From NCBI GenBank assembly GCA_963701205.1, contig OY969575.1, forward strand, positions 1,178,001 through 1,242,000: 64,000 nucleotides of DNA. Reading direction: 5' to 3'. Both the position numbers and the translations under genes were made by a program. Positions 51,487 to 59,950 of the stretch are shown here, in pieces. The stretch comes from JALZKA01 sp963701205. Its GTDB lineage: Bacteria > Actinomycetota > Thermoleophilia > Solirubrobacterales > 70-9. The notes under the pieces were generated by a model. It searched no databases, was not told the DNA's origin, and was given only the letters and a program-made list of their open reading frames with translations. The first letter of the stretch is position 1; each line of letters begins with the position of its first letter.

Positions 51487-52497
51487 CTACGGATACGTGT
51501 AGAACACGTCGCCGATATTGATCCAGTTGTAGATGAACTTGGCGTTCGGCGGCGGGTTTCGCAGGCATCCGTGACTGGCGGGATACGTGGGCACCGAGTG
51601 GTAGCCGTGGGTCGCGTAACCGCGGATGAAGTAGACCGAGTGGATCATCCCCAGCGAGTTCGTTCCGTAGTCCTTGCGGTAGGTGGCGAACTTGCCCCGG
51701 ATCGTGGGCGTTGCGGGCGCTCCGGATGAGATGTGGAAGATGTGCTGAGCCTTGCCGTTTCGGGCCAGAACCATCACCTGTCGCGAGAGGTCGGCTTCGA
51801 TGTGCTTGCCACCCTCTGGCCACTTCAGCCTGAACCCACCCTTGCCGTTGGCCAGCGTCTTGAAGATGTCGGGATTGGCGTCCGTGATGCGGGCCATGCC
51901 ATTGACCTTGCGGAAGGCAAGCACCGCGCGCTGGGTTGCCGATCCGTAGTGGCGGCCGCGATCGGTGTAGTACGCCTTTGCGGCAAGCAAGTCGTTGAAG
52001 ATCTCGACCTGGCGGGAGCTCTGGCCCACGTTCAGATTCGGGTAGCGGATGCCGAAGCGCTTCGACCGGGCGGCGAATCCGACCTGGTCGTCGTTGGCCT
52101 CCTTTTGGGCGCGGACGCGGTAGGGCCCGCTCTTGATCAGAGCGGGACTCGTGATCTTGAACTTGCCGCGGTTCTTGGCGCCGACCTGGAGAATCCTGGC
52201 GGTGCGCTCGTCAACCACGCGCTTGCCTCGCGTCACCTGTATCGCGACCGTCTGGTGCGCGACGAACGGGCGTACGGTCCCAACGCCCAAGACGTGGCGG
52301 CCGACGTTCGCCTTGCCACCCGACACTCCCTTGACATCGATCACGACGTCCGCCGGCTTCGGCTCGGGCAGAGCCCGGGCGGCCGCGGGGGCGGCCGCGT
52401 CCACCGGCGGGGCGGGGCCAGATTGGCCGCTGGCGGCGGCGGGCAATCCGGCCACAGCCAAAGCCGCGATTCCAGCGATCAAGTGCTCCCGGCGCAT
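51487..52497 (-). CDS. L,D-transpeptidase with peptidoglycan-binding domain
   Basis: A 336-residue exported YkuD enzyme forming 3-3 peptidoglycan cross-links or attaching proteins to murein. A signal peptide (HLIAGIAALAVAGLPAAASG), a Pro/Ala linker and a strand-rich middle come first. A PG_binding_1-like repeat follows (HYGSATQRAVLAFRKVNG), then the catalytic domain with YATHGYHSVPTYPASHGCLR, containing the His and the Cys of SHGCLR. The start is ATG 52497, seven bases after TACAAT; the ORF to 52533 is longer but lacks support. Confidence 0.9.
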   Translation of the reverse strand: MRREHLIAGIAALAVAGLPAAASGQSGPAPPVDAAAPAAARALPEPKPADVVIDVKGVSGGKANVGRHVLGVGTVRPFVAHQTVAIQVTRGKRVVDERTARILQVGAKNRGKFKITSPALIKSGPYRVRAQKEANDDQVGFAARSKRFGIRYPNLNVGQSSRQVEIFNDLLAAKAYYTDRGRHYGSATQRAVLAFRKVNGMARITDANPDIFKTLANGKGGFRLKWPEGGKHIEADLSRQVMVLARNGKAQHIFHISSGAPATPTIRGKFATYRKDYGTNSLGMIHSVYFIRGYATHGYHSVPTYPASHGCLRNPPPNAKFIYNWINIGDVFYTYP

Positions 52498-52504
52498 CAG
52501 GGCA

Positions 52505-52510
52505 ATTGTA
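52505..52510 (-). promoter_or_regulatory. TACAAT -10 box of a probable leaderless promoter (L,D-transpeptidase)
   Basis: On the minus strand TACAAT ends seven bases before the ATG at 52497. It is a near-consensus -10, and its position supports the shorter start. Confidence 0.55.
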
Positions 52511-52532
52511 GGCAGGCGCGGCGGCGGCCGCA

Positions 52533-53270
52533 CTACGCGCTCACCAGTACTGCAAACGCGATCGCGTTGTTGATCATGTGCAGGGCAATCGCGGGCCGGA
52601 TCGAGCCGGACCGTTCATAGACCCAGGCCAAAATGGCGCCCAAGATCGCGAGCTGCAATACCACGGGCAGGCTGTCGGAGCCGGTGAAGTGGAAGGCGCC
52701 GAAGATGGCGCCGGAGATGATCGCCGCCCCCCAGAACGGCAGCGCTGAACGAAGGCCGGCGAAGATGAACCCGCGAAAGAACACCTCTTCGGCGATTGGC
52801 GCGGCGATCACGATCAAGAAGAAGGCGGCGATCGCTCCGAGGGTGCCCTCGTCAACGCCAAGATCGCGGGCGATGTCTTCCTGCTCGGGGGAAAGCAGCA
52901 CCGAGATCACAACCGCGAACGCGACATAGATGAGGTACGCCGTGGCGGCGGTGCGAATCGGCTTGTGCAGGGAGCGGCCCAGGCCCAACTGGTGCGGCTT
53001 CGCCAACCCTGTTTCGCTGGCAACCACGAAGGCGACGCCGAGCATCGCGCCGGCCAATACGGCCTGCAGCGCCAAGACGGATCCCAGGCTTTCCAGGTCG
53101 GGGTCGATCGCCGAGGCGATCAGCGCCGCGAAGATGACGGTCAAAAGCAGCGCGCCGAGTCCGCTCAGCACCTTTCCCGGGCCCCACCCCGCCGTGGCCG
53201 CGGGCGTGGCTTCCGCGGATTCCGACTTGGGCAGCAGGCCGGTTTCGATGTCGGGTGGCCGCTCGTTCAT
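52533..53270 (-). CDS. CPBP-family intramembrane metalloprotease
   Basis: A 245-residue membrane protein of the CAAX-protease/bacteriocin-processing (ABI, CPBP) family. The three motifs are present: APIAEEVFFRGFIFAGLR with the paired glutamates, FGAFHF, and HMINNAIAF. About eight hydrophobic helices follow a 35-residue soluble N-terminus. Substrates in bacteria are largely unknown. The 5' end overlaps the HAD gene stop by four bases. Confidence 0.87.
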   Translation of the reverse strand: MNERPPDIETGLLPKSESAEATPAATAGWGPGKVLSGLGALLLTVIFAALIASAIDPDLESLGSVLALQAVLAGAMLGVAFVVASETGLAKPHQLGLGRSLHKPIRTAATAYLIYVAFAVVISVLLSPEQEDIARDLGVDEGTLGAIAAFFLIVIAAPIAEEVFFRGFIFAGLRSALPFWGAAIISGAIFGAFHFTGSDSLPVVLQLAILGAILAWVYERSGSIRPAIALHMINNAIAFAVLVSA

Positions 53271-53920
53271 GTGCCGCCGACAGCGGCCAGAATCTCGGTG
53301 AGGGATGCGATATCGCCGCCGCCGTCGCGCTCGAGGTAGAGCGCCCGGATGCCGGCTGCCTCCGCGCCGGCGACATCTTCAGCGGGCGTGTCGCCGACGT
53401 GGATGGCCTCGTCGGCCGAGCAACCGGCAAGCTCAAGGGCCGCAGCGAAGATCTTTGGATCCGGCTTGCGGGCGCCCACGGCCGCCGACGTCACGACTCC
53501 ATCGAGCGACGCGGCGATCCCCGTGCGCTCAAGGACATCGCCCAAGGAGATGTCCCAGTTCGACACGCACACAAGACGCAGGCCGCGGTCACGAAGCTCG
53601 CCGAGCGCCGGCTCAACGTCCGGAAAGGGACGAAAGCGGATGGTGGCCATCATCGTCTCAACCGTGATCTCGCGATCCAGTTCCCACGAGAGGATCTCGG
53701 CGCAGCGCGTGCGCAGAGCGGCAAGCGACTCCTCGTCGCGTCCCTCGTGCGCATGCTCGGCGTAATAGGTCATCTCCTTGCGCACCGCAGGCTCGAGATC
53801 CTCGGCTTCATCGACCTCAAGTTCTTGCGCCAAATGAACCCAGGGAGGCTCGAGTTCCACGATCGTGCCGAGCGCGTCGAGGAAGATTGCACGGGTGGCG
53901 GGGGAGGAAGGAGTAGTCAC
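53267..53920 (-). CDS. HAD-superfamily hydrolase
   Basis: A 217-residue phosphatase-like protein. Motif I is AIFLDALGTIVEL: the nucleophile Asp is present but the second Asp is Leu, as in the DALGT subgroup. Motif II is LVCVSNWD, motif III Lys in GARKPDPKIF, and motif IV VGDTPAEDVAGAEAAG. The helical cap is between motifs I and II. Substitution of the general acid/base suggests slow or altered catalysis; the substrate is unknown. The start is GTG 53920. It is coupled to the CPBP gene. Confidence 0.85.
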   Translation of the reverse strand: MTTPSSPATRAIFLDALGTIVELEPPWVHLAQELEVDEAEDLEPAVRKEMTYYAEHAHEGRDEESLAALRTRCAEILSWELDREITVETMMATIRFRPFPDVEPALGELRDRGLRLVCVSNWDISLGDVLERTGIAASLDGVVTSAAVGARKPDPKIFAAALELAGCSADEAIHVGDTPAEDVAGAEAAGIRALYLERDGGGDIASLTEILAAVGGT

Positions 53921-53952
53921 GGAACTCGCAAGCTTGTCAGGATCGTTCGCTG

Positions 53953-54735
53953 ATGAGCTTCTGGGAACAAAACCAAGATCTGATCGGCGCCGTCATCACG
54001 ATCGCCGTGACCTTCATCGTCGCCTTCGCGATCGACCGCTTGGCGATCGGCCGGGCGACCCGGCTTGCGCGGCCGTTGGCGGACGTGAACGTCTCGCGCG
54101 CTGCCCTGACGCGGCTGCGGGTGGTGCGCAGGCTGGTCTTTGTCGTGATCGTCTTGATCGGGATCTCGCTGGCGCTAAACCAGTTCACCAAGCTCGAGAA
54201 GCTGACGACTGGCTTGCTCGCCTCGAGCGCGGTGATCGCCCTCGTCCTTGGTCTGGCGGCCCGCCAGGTTCTGGCGAACCCGTTGGCCGGGATCCTGCTG
54301 GCGATCACCCAGCCGATCCGTATCGGCGACGAGATAACGATTGACGAGGTCACGGGCCGGGTTGACGACCTGACGCTCTCCTACACCTACGTTGACACCG
54401 GCGACGGGCGTTTGATGGTGATTCCCAATGAGCAGGTCGTCTCGAGCATCGTCTTCAATCGCTCGACCGGCGACCAGTCCGCTCCCGCTGCCGCATCGGT
54501 CTGGCTGCCGCCCGGGGCCGACGTTCAGGCTGCCCGTGCGGCGTTGGCACCGCTTGAGGCGACCGGGATCGAACTGGCGGAAATCACGGCCGACGGACTG
54601 CGCCTGGTTGTCCACGGGCCTGAGGGCACCGCGCGTACGGTTGTCCCGGGTGAGGAGGCGGCCCTTCGTGAGCGCGCCCACCAGCTATTGCGCAAGGGTC
54701 GCCTGGTGGGCGACGACCGCGAACCTGCAAGCTGA
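53953..54735 (+). CDS. MscS-type small-conductance mechanosensitive channel
   Basis: A 260-residue channel subunit. Two N-terminal helices precede the pore helix TGLLASSAVIALVLGLAARQVLANPLAG, where the small-residue packing and the LAARQVLANPLAGI turn match MscS TM3. QPIRIGDEITIDEVTGRVDDL is the conserved beta-domain. It relieves osmotic pressure on downshock. The C-terminal domain is compact, ending in Arg/Asp residues. It is divergent from the HAD gene, and a class A PBP gene follows 44 bases later on the same strand. Confidence 0.9.
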   Translation: MSFWEQNQDLIGAVITIAVTFIVAFAIDRLAIGRATRLARPLADVNVSRAALTRLRVVRRLVFVVIVLIGISLALNQFTKLEKLTTGLLASSAVIALVLGLAARQVLANPLAGILLAITQPIRIGDEITIDEVTGRVDDLTLSYTYVDTGDGRLMVIPNEQVVSSIVFNRSTGDQSAPAAASVWLPPGADVQAARAALAPLEATGIELAEITADGLRLVVHGPEGTARTVVPGEEAALRERAHQLLRKGRLVGDDREPAS

Positions 54736-54779
54736 TCTGCGCGGCGCTTGCGCTCGTTACCCTTTCCGGGTAGCTACTT

Positions 54780-56909
54780 ATGTCCGCGCGAGCCAGACAT
54801 CGTCAGCGTCGCTCGCGGGGTTCCGCGGGCAGGAAGATCCTGCTGAGCCTCGGGGTGATTGCCAGCGTCCTCGCCGTTGCGGGCGGCGTTGCTGCCGGCT
54901 GGATCATCGACAAGATGAACGAGGCCCCATCGATCGATGAGCTGAAGGCAATCGACAGCGGCGAGAATTCGCAGGTGTTTGCAGCCGACGGGTCCAGACT
55001 GGGCTTCATCGACGCCGACATCGTGCGCGAGCGGGTGCACCTGAAGAAGATTCCCGAGTCGCTGCAGAACGCAACGATCGCGATTGAGGACGAACACTTC
55101 TACGACCACTCCGGAGTGGACTACCAGGCAATCGTCCGTGCCTTCATCGAGAACACCGAGGCTGGCGAGACCGTTCAGGGCGCTTCGACCATCACCCAGC
55201 AGCTGGTTCGCAACCTCTACATCAAGAAGCCCGAGGACACGATCGAGCGCAAGCTGATCGAGGCCAAGATGGCGATGGACTACGAGGACCGGTACTCAAA
55301 GGACGAGATTCTTGAGCAGTACCTGAACACGGCCACCTACGGCACCAACGGCGGCGATACCGCGGTTGGGGTGCAGGCCGCGTCCCAGGTGTACTTCAAC
55401 AAGCCGGTCAACGAGCTCAACCTAGGTCAGGCGGCGTTGCTTGCCGGCCTGCCGCAGGCGCCCTCCCAGTACAACCCGCTGACCAACGCGGAGCTCGCGA
55501 CGCAGCGTCGCAACCTGGTCTTAAAGGCGATGCGCGACGCTGGCTACCTGGACGCTGCCGAGTACTCGCGCTGGACCTCTACGGGGCTGCAAACCGAGCG
55601 CGGTCTGCGCTACGACACCGTGCGCGAGCAATACTTCTTCGATTACGTCCAGCAGGAGCTGGTCGATCGCTACGGCCCCGACGTCGTCCGCACCGGTGGC
55701 CTTGAGGTACACACCACGATCGAGCCGAAGCTTCAGAACTTGGCCCGTGAGGCGATCGCCGCCAATTACGTGCCCGCGGGCGCGGCCGCGGCGCTGGTTT
55801 CGACCGACACCGAAACGGGCGAGATCAAGGCGATGGCATCATCGGGAAGCTACGCCGACAGCCAGTTCAACCTCGCCGCGCAGGGCCGCCGCCAGCCGGG
55901 CTCCGCCTTCAAGCCCTTCGCGCTGACCGCGGCGGTTGACCAGGGCGCCGATCCCGATTCGACCTTCTATGCGGCGCCGAGCACGATCACGCTGACGCCG
56001 TGCACGGGCTGCCCGCCCTGGACCGTGAGTGGCGGCGCAGGCGGCGCGGTCAGTCTGCGCCAGGCCACCGCCAACTCGATCAACACCGTCTACGCCCAGG
56101 TGGTCTTGGACATCGGGCCGGAGACGATGGACGAGATGGCGCGCAACATGGGCATCACCGCCGAGCTCAACAATTACCCCGCGGAGGTGCTCGGGGCACT
56201 GACTTACGGCGTCTCCGTTCTTGAGATGTCGAACGCTTACGCGACGCTTGCCAACGGCGGGGTGAACCACGATCCGACCGCCATTCGCAAGGTGGAGTTC
56301 CCGGACGGCGAGGTGGACGAACACAATCTGCGCAAGGGCGAGCGGGTGATCTCCGACGGCGTCGCCTACACGGTCGCCGACGTGATGAAGGGCGCGCTGG
56401 AGTACGGGACCGCCGCAGGTCACGGGATCGGCTGCCCGGCCTCCGGCAAGACGGGTACGACCGAGGCCCAGGCCGACGTTTGGTTTGTCGGCTACACGCC
56501 CCACGTCTCAACCGCGGTCTGGATGGGCAGCCCCGACGACCGCACCGCGATGCCCGGCTACGGCGGCAGCCTTGCCGCGCCGATTTGGCACGACTACATG
56601 GCGGTGGCGGCGACCAAGCCATGCGACGACTTCCCGGCCCCGACCGACCCCGCCAGCCTCGGTTCCTTCTACGGCGATCACACCGTCACCGCCGACTACG
56701 GCCAGGAGGAAGAGCCGACCGACGAAGAGACCGACGAAGAGACCGACGAAGAGAAGAACCCCGACGCATACGCCCCCGGAGTTGACCCCGACGCGCAGCC
56801 GGTCGGAGGCGGCGGAGGCGGCGGAGGCGGCGGAGGCGGAGGCGGGGGCGGAGGCGGAGGCGGCGGAGGCGGCGGCGGAGGCGGCCCCGGCGGAGGCGTC
56901 ACCCCGTAG
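54780..56909 (+). CDS. Class A penicillin-binding protein with polyglycine tail
   Basis: A 709-residue bifunctional murein synthase. A basic start and one transmembrane helix (residues 17-42) precede GT51: IEDEHFYDHSGVDYQAIVRA with the catalytic Glu, and GASTITQQLVRNLY. The transpeptidase has SxxK in GSAFKPF, SxN in NSINTVY, and KTG in SGKTGTTEAQADVWFVGYTP. After the catalytic part comes an acidic segment with three exact TDEE repeats (12-bp units, 56718-56753). A tail follows with 27 consecutive glycines (56805-56885), Pro and three more Gly. The tail is unusual and low-complexity; it might span the wall or be slippage-prone. Confidence 0.93.
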   Translation: MSARARHRQRRSRGSAGRKILLSLGVIASVLAVAGGVAAGWIIDKMNEAPSIDELKAIDSGENSQVFAADGSRLGFIDADIVRERVHLKKIPESLQNATIAIEDEHFYDHSGVDYQAIVRAFIENTEAGETVQGASTITQQLVRNLYIKKPEDTIERKLIEAKMAMDYEDRYSKDEILEQYLNTATYGTNGGDTAVGVQAASQVYFNKPVNELNLGQAALLAGLPQAPSQYNPLTNAELATQRRNLVLKAMRDAGYLDAAEYSRWTSTGLQTERGLRYDTVREQYFFDYVQQELVDRYGPDVVRTGGLEVHTTIEPKLQNLAREAIAANYVPAGAAAALVSTDTETGEIKAMASSGSYADSQFNLAAQGRRQPGSAFKPFALTAAVDQGADPDSTFYAAPSTITLTPCTGCPPWTVSGGAGGAVSLRQATANSINTVYAQVVLDIGPETMDEMARNMGITAELNNYPAEVLGALTYGVSVLEMSNAYATLANGGVNHDPTAIRKVEFPDGEVDEHNLRKGERVISDGVAYTVADVMKGALEYGTAAGHGIGCPASGKTGTTEAQADVWFVGYTPHVSTAVWMGSPDDRTAMPGYGGSLAAPIWHDYMAVAATKPCDDFPAPTDPASLGSFYGDHTVTADYGQEEEPTDEETDEETDEEKNPDAYAPGVDPDAQPVGGGGGGGGGGGGGGGGGGGGGGGGGGGPGGGVTP
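56718..56753 (+). repeat. Three perfect 12-bp tandem repeats encoding Thr-Asp-Glu-Glu
   Basis: ACCGACGAAGAG is present three times in frame within the PBP gene tail. Exact DNA identity, not only protein identity, suggests recent slippage expansion. Confidence 0.8.
56805..56885 (+). repeat. GGN microsatellite encoding 27 glycines
   Basis: An 81-base run of glycine codons (mostly GGC and GGA in mixed order) near the end of the PBP gene, followed by CCC and three more glycine codons. It is likely length-variable and hard to sequence. Confidence 0.9.
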
Positions 56910-56921
56910 GCCCCCTCCGGC

Positions 56922-56964
56922 GAGTGCGGGATTTTGGGGGTATGGCCCCTACAAACCCGCACTC
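56922..56964. other. Long inverted repeat between PBP and thiL genes
   Basis: GAGTGCGGG (56922-56930) pairs exactly with CCCGCACTC (56956-56964). The 25-base loop itself holds a GGGG/CCCC pair. There is no T-tract, so it is not a classical terminator. It ends just before TATCGT (56970-56975), a -10-like box seven bases ahead of the thiL GTG. It might end PBP transcription or act as a regulatory dyad. Confidence 0.45.
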
Positions 56965-56982
56965 ACCACTATCGTCGCGAGG

Positions 56983-57984
56983 GTGGCCGGCGAGTTTGAG
57001 TTGATTTCGCTGTTTCGCGAGCGGATCGCGGCGGCTGGCGCTGCCACTTCGGCGCGGCTCGCGGTCGGTAGCGGGGATGACGCGAGCGTCACGCTGCCGG
57101 GAGGCGCGACCGCCACCTCCGTCGATGCGATCGTCGATGGCGTTCACTTCCGGCGCTCCACGTTTACGCCGCAGCAGATCGGGGCGAAGGCGCTGGCGGC
57201 GGCGCTCTCGGATCTGGCGGCGATGGCGGCGGCACCCGGCGAGGCGTATGTCCAACTTGGCCTGGCCCCGGAGATGACCGAGGCCGAGCTTGCGGACCTG
57301 GCCGACGGCGTTGGCGCGATGGCGGCGGCCCACAAGATCGCGGTCGTGGGCGGCGACGTCGTCCGCTCACCCGTGCTTTTCGTAGCGGTGACGGTGGTCG
57401 GCCACGCTGATGCGCCCGGTGCGTTCGTGACCCGGGCGGGGGCGGAGCCGGGTGATGCGCTCGTGGTGACCGGCCCGCTGGGTGGCGCTGCGACCGGGCT
57501 CGTCTTGCTTGAACGTCCCGACCTGGCGGCGGACCTGCCGACCGCCGTCGCAGCGGACCTGCGCCGCCGCCAGCTTGAGCCCGTGCCAAGGCTCGACGCG
57601 GGCCGCGCGCTCGGTGCGGTGGGCGCCCGGGCGATGATCGATATCTCGGACGGCCTCGCCGGCGACGCCGCCCACCTGGCGCGCGCAAGCGGTGTCCGGG
57701 TGGTGGTCGAGGGCCGCGACGTGCCCGTCGCGCCCGGTATCGCCGAGCTTGGGTCGCGGGTCGATCCGGACCGCCTCGTCTTTGGCGGCGGCGAGGACTA
57801 CGAGCTATTGGCGGCGCTGCCGTCGGCTCGGCTTGACGAGGCGCTCACCGTTCTTCGCGATCAGGGGCTTCACCCCGCGGCAATCGGCCTAGCCGAGGCC
57901 GGGTCGGGCCTCCTCTTGCTTGACGCCAACGGTGGCGAATTGCAGGTGGATGGCTTCGATCAAGCTCGCGCCGAGCCCGCTTGA
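56983..57984 (+). CDS. thiL: Thiamine-monophosphate kinase
   Basis: A 333-residue kinase making thiamine pyrophosphate. N-terminal GEFELISLFRERI, GSGDDASV (metal and phosphate binding), VDAIVDGVHFRR, and ALSDLAAMAAAPGEA are present. VVGGDVVRSPVLFVAVTVVG and MIDISDGLAGDAAH are diagnostic of ThiL in the AIR-synthase fold. The frame is open far upstream, antisense in character to the PBP tail, but GTG 56983 fits the family N-terminus and is preceded by TATCGT at -10 spacing. No other thiamine gene is nearby. Confidence 0.92.
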   Translation: MAGEFELISLFRERIAAAGAATSARLAVGSGDDASVTLPGGATATSVDAIVDGVHFRRSTFTPQQIGAKALAAALSDLAAMAAAPGEAYVQLGLAPEMTEAELADLADGVGAMAAAHKIAVVGGDVVRSPVLFVAVTVVGHADAPGAFVTRAGAEPGDALVVTGPLGGAATGLVLLERPDLAADLPTAVAADLRRRQLEPVPRLDAGRALGAVGARAMIDISDGLAGDAAHLARASGVRVVVEGRDVPVAPGIAELGSRVDPDRLVFGGGEDYELLAALPSARLDEALTVLRDQGLHPAAIGLAEAGSGLLLLDANGGELQVDGFDQARAEPA

Positions 57985-58019
57985 TTAGGCGTAGCTTGGC
58001 GAGGATCTCGGCCGCGACC

Positions 58020-58036
58020 AGGACGGAATCCGTCCT
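58020..58036. terminator. Palindrome in the thiL / M28-like intergenic gap
   Basis: AGGACGGA (58020-58027) and TCCGTCCT (58029-58036) flank a single A. The 243-base gap between the two convergent genes (57985-58227) holds no convincing gene, so this dyad is the best candidate for a shared transcription stop. A minus-strand 76-codon frame there has no start signals. Confidence 0.3.
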
Positions 58037-58227
58037 GTAGCGACTCGCTGCAGTCAATTTTGAGTGCTCGGCCATCTGGCGGTTCTCGGGAAGTGGACGG
58101 GGGCGGAGGGCAGTTTCGTGCCGCGTTGGGAGTGGTTGCTGCGGAGGGTGTCATTGCGACCATCGTCGCTTTCACTCGAACGGAATATCGGATAGACGTC
58201 CAGCGGGGACGGATCGGGGGGCGGCCC

Positions 58228-59931
58228 CTAGGGAGCGACTGGGGTCGAACCCTGATCGGCTGCGCCGGGATCAGCGCGGCTGCCGGGGGCGCTCGCCGCC
58301 GAGTAGAGCAGCGCCGCAAGCCCGCTGAGGACGCCCGCGACACCAAGCGCCGCAACCGCACCCAGTGTTCCTCCGGAGACCATCAAGACCAAATGCCATG
58401 GCGCCGATCCACCCCAGTCGAGGGTGGAGGCGACATGAACGAGAGCCGCGGCGAAGGGCAGCAGGGCAAGCCCAGCCACTGGGAATCCGGCGAAGCGCGG
58501 GCCGCCCGGAATCGCGTGAATCACCACGACGTGCGCCACCGGAACAAGCAGCAGCGCGAGGATCGGATTCGCCATCCAGATCAGCAGACAACCCAGGATG
58601 ATCACAACCGTTGCCGCCGCGCCGACGGTCAGCGGGCCGGTGCCCGCCGGTACTCGGCGCAGGCCTAGGGCCCACCACGCGGTCACCGCACTACCGAGCA
58701 GCAGCATGATCGCGATCACCTCAAGTGGGCCGATCGAGAACCGGCCTGGATCGAACGGGGTGTGGGGCCGGGGTATCAAGCCGATCAGCGCCAGCGCGAA
58801 CAGCGCGAACAGCGGCGTCGCGCCGACCAACACCCATTCGCCAGCCCAGCCCAGCGCCGTACCTGCTCCCTGCTTGCGACGCCGGGCGCGGGCCAACTCA
58901 CTCGCCGCGACCAGCGCGGGCGCGACGAGGAGCGCCAGCGCAAGCATCCCCAGCGTCCAGCCGGGCACGAGGTTGTCACCGACACGAATGTACGTGTCCG
59001 GGCCGTGCACGGCCGGCGCCGGTGCGGCGTCCAGCGCCGCGACGATGGCCAGGACCCCGGCGCCGAACCGCGCAAGCGTCTCGGCGGAGAAGTCGTCGTC
59101 GGTAGTCAGATCCGGCGCCAGCGGAACCGCGCCGGCTGAGCTGATCGCGACGGCGTCGATCCCGTCGCCGTTCAGGGCAGCCTCGGCGCCGCTGCCGGCA
59201 GGTATGGCAAGGCGGGCGATCTGGCCGAGCGGCCCGTCCAGGCCCGCGTCGGCCTGCGCCCGATCCCGGAGGATCGCATCGGCGCTCGCGACAAGGCCGG
59301 CGGAGGGACTGCGGTCGTTGCTCGACGTCGCGAGCAAATGCGGGCCGAACGGCGTGGCGTAGCCGGGTTGGGAGATGACGATCACGGTCTCCACCCGCAG
59401 GCGCTCAGGCAGGCCCCCCAGCAGCTTTGAGATCCCGTCGGCGCTTTCGCTCAGCCCATCAATCGAGCCAAACACCAAGGTCAGATCGCGGTCGGAGACG
59501 CCGAGGCTTGCGGCGAGCGAGACAAGGGTGGCCGTTGCGGAGGCGCTGGCCGGTACGCCCGTGCCGCCACGCGAGTCCCGGCCGGCCGCGATAACGATGG
59601 TGCGATCGCTTGGACTCGGCAGGGTCAGGACGACGTTTCGCAGCTCGTCATCGTCACCAAAGGCCTGCTCGGCGACGGTGCCGCGACTGATCAGCGCGAA
59701 ACGCTCGCGAACGATGTTTGCGGCCGTCGCATCGTCGGCGCTTCCCGGCGTGCGGGTTGGCGCGGCCCGGACGAGGTCCCTGGTCAGGTCCGCGGCGCCA
59801 TCCGCGTCAAACTCGATCGTTCCCGGAGCCGGCTCGATCGCGACGGGGGTCCCCTCGATGGAGAAGGCGAGCACCACCAGTGCTGCGATAAGGGGTGCGA
59901 ACCCAACTCGATATGCGCGCCGGTCGAACAC
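58228..59931 (-). CDS. M28-like membrane protein with lost metal ligands
   Basis: A 567-residue protein: one N-terminal helix (residues 8-24), a large extracytoplasmic domain to about 300, then eight or so membrane helices. The soluble domain follows the M28 aminopeptidase pattern (AADLTRDLVRAAPTRTPGSAD and VVLTLPSPSDRTIVIAAGRDSRGG). However, the zinc His of the usual AHYDS is Arg (AGRDS), and the following Asp-containing block reads SASATATLVSLAASLG. Catalysis is therefore unlikely; it may be a receptor or scaffold. The start is GTG 59931, 19 bases from the divergent response regulator. Confidence 0.68.
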   Translation of the reverse strand: MFDRRAYRVGFAPLIAALVVLAFSIEGTPVAIEPAPGTIEFDADGAADLTRDLVRAAPTRTPGSADDATAANIVRERFALISRGTVAEQAFGDDDELRNVVLTLPSPSDRTIVIAAGRDSRGGTGVPASASATATLVSLAASLGVSDRDLTLVFGSIDGLSESADGISKLLGGLPERLRVETVIVISQPGYATPFGPHLLATSSNDRSPSAGLVASADAILRDRAQADAGLDGPLGQIARLAIPAGSGAEAALNGDGIDAVAISSAGAVPLAPDLTTDDDFSAETLARFGAGVLAIVAALDAAPAPAVHGPDTYIRVGDNLVPGWTLGMLALALLVAPALVAASELARARRRKQGAGTALGWAGEWVLVGATPLFALFALALIGLIPRPHTPFDPGRFSIGPLEVIAIMLLLGSAVTAWWALGLRRVPAGTGPLTVGAAATVVIILGCLLIWMANPILALLLVPVAHVVVIHAIPGGPRFAGFPVAGLALLPFAAALVHVASTLDWGGSAPWHLVLMVSGGTLGAVAALGVAGVLSGLAALLYSAASAPGSRADPGAADQGSTPVAP

Positions 59932-59937
59932 ACCCCC

Positions 59938-59943
59938 TAGCCT
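59938..59943 (+). promoter_or_regulatory. TAGCCT -10 box of a probable leaderless promoter (response regulator)
   Basis: TAGCCT ends seven bases before ATG 59951. The reverse strand of the same 19-base gap must also serve the divergent M28-like gene, so the two promoters overlap. Confidence 0.5.
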
Positions 59944-59950
59944 TACCGAT

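Noticed and set aside
57845..58075. 76-codon minus-strand frame beginning MAEHSKLTAASRYR
   Set aside because: Its first half lies in the intergenic gap and looks protein-like, but there is no ribosome site or -10 box, and the second half is antisense to thiL.
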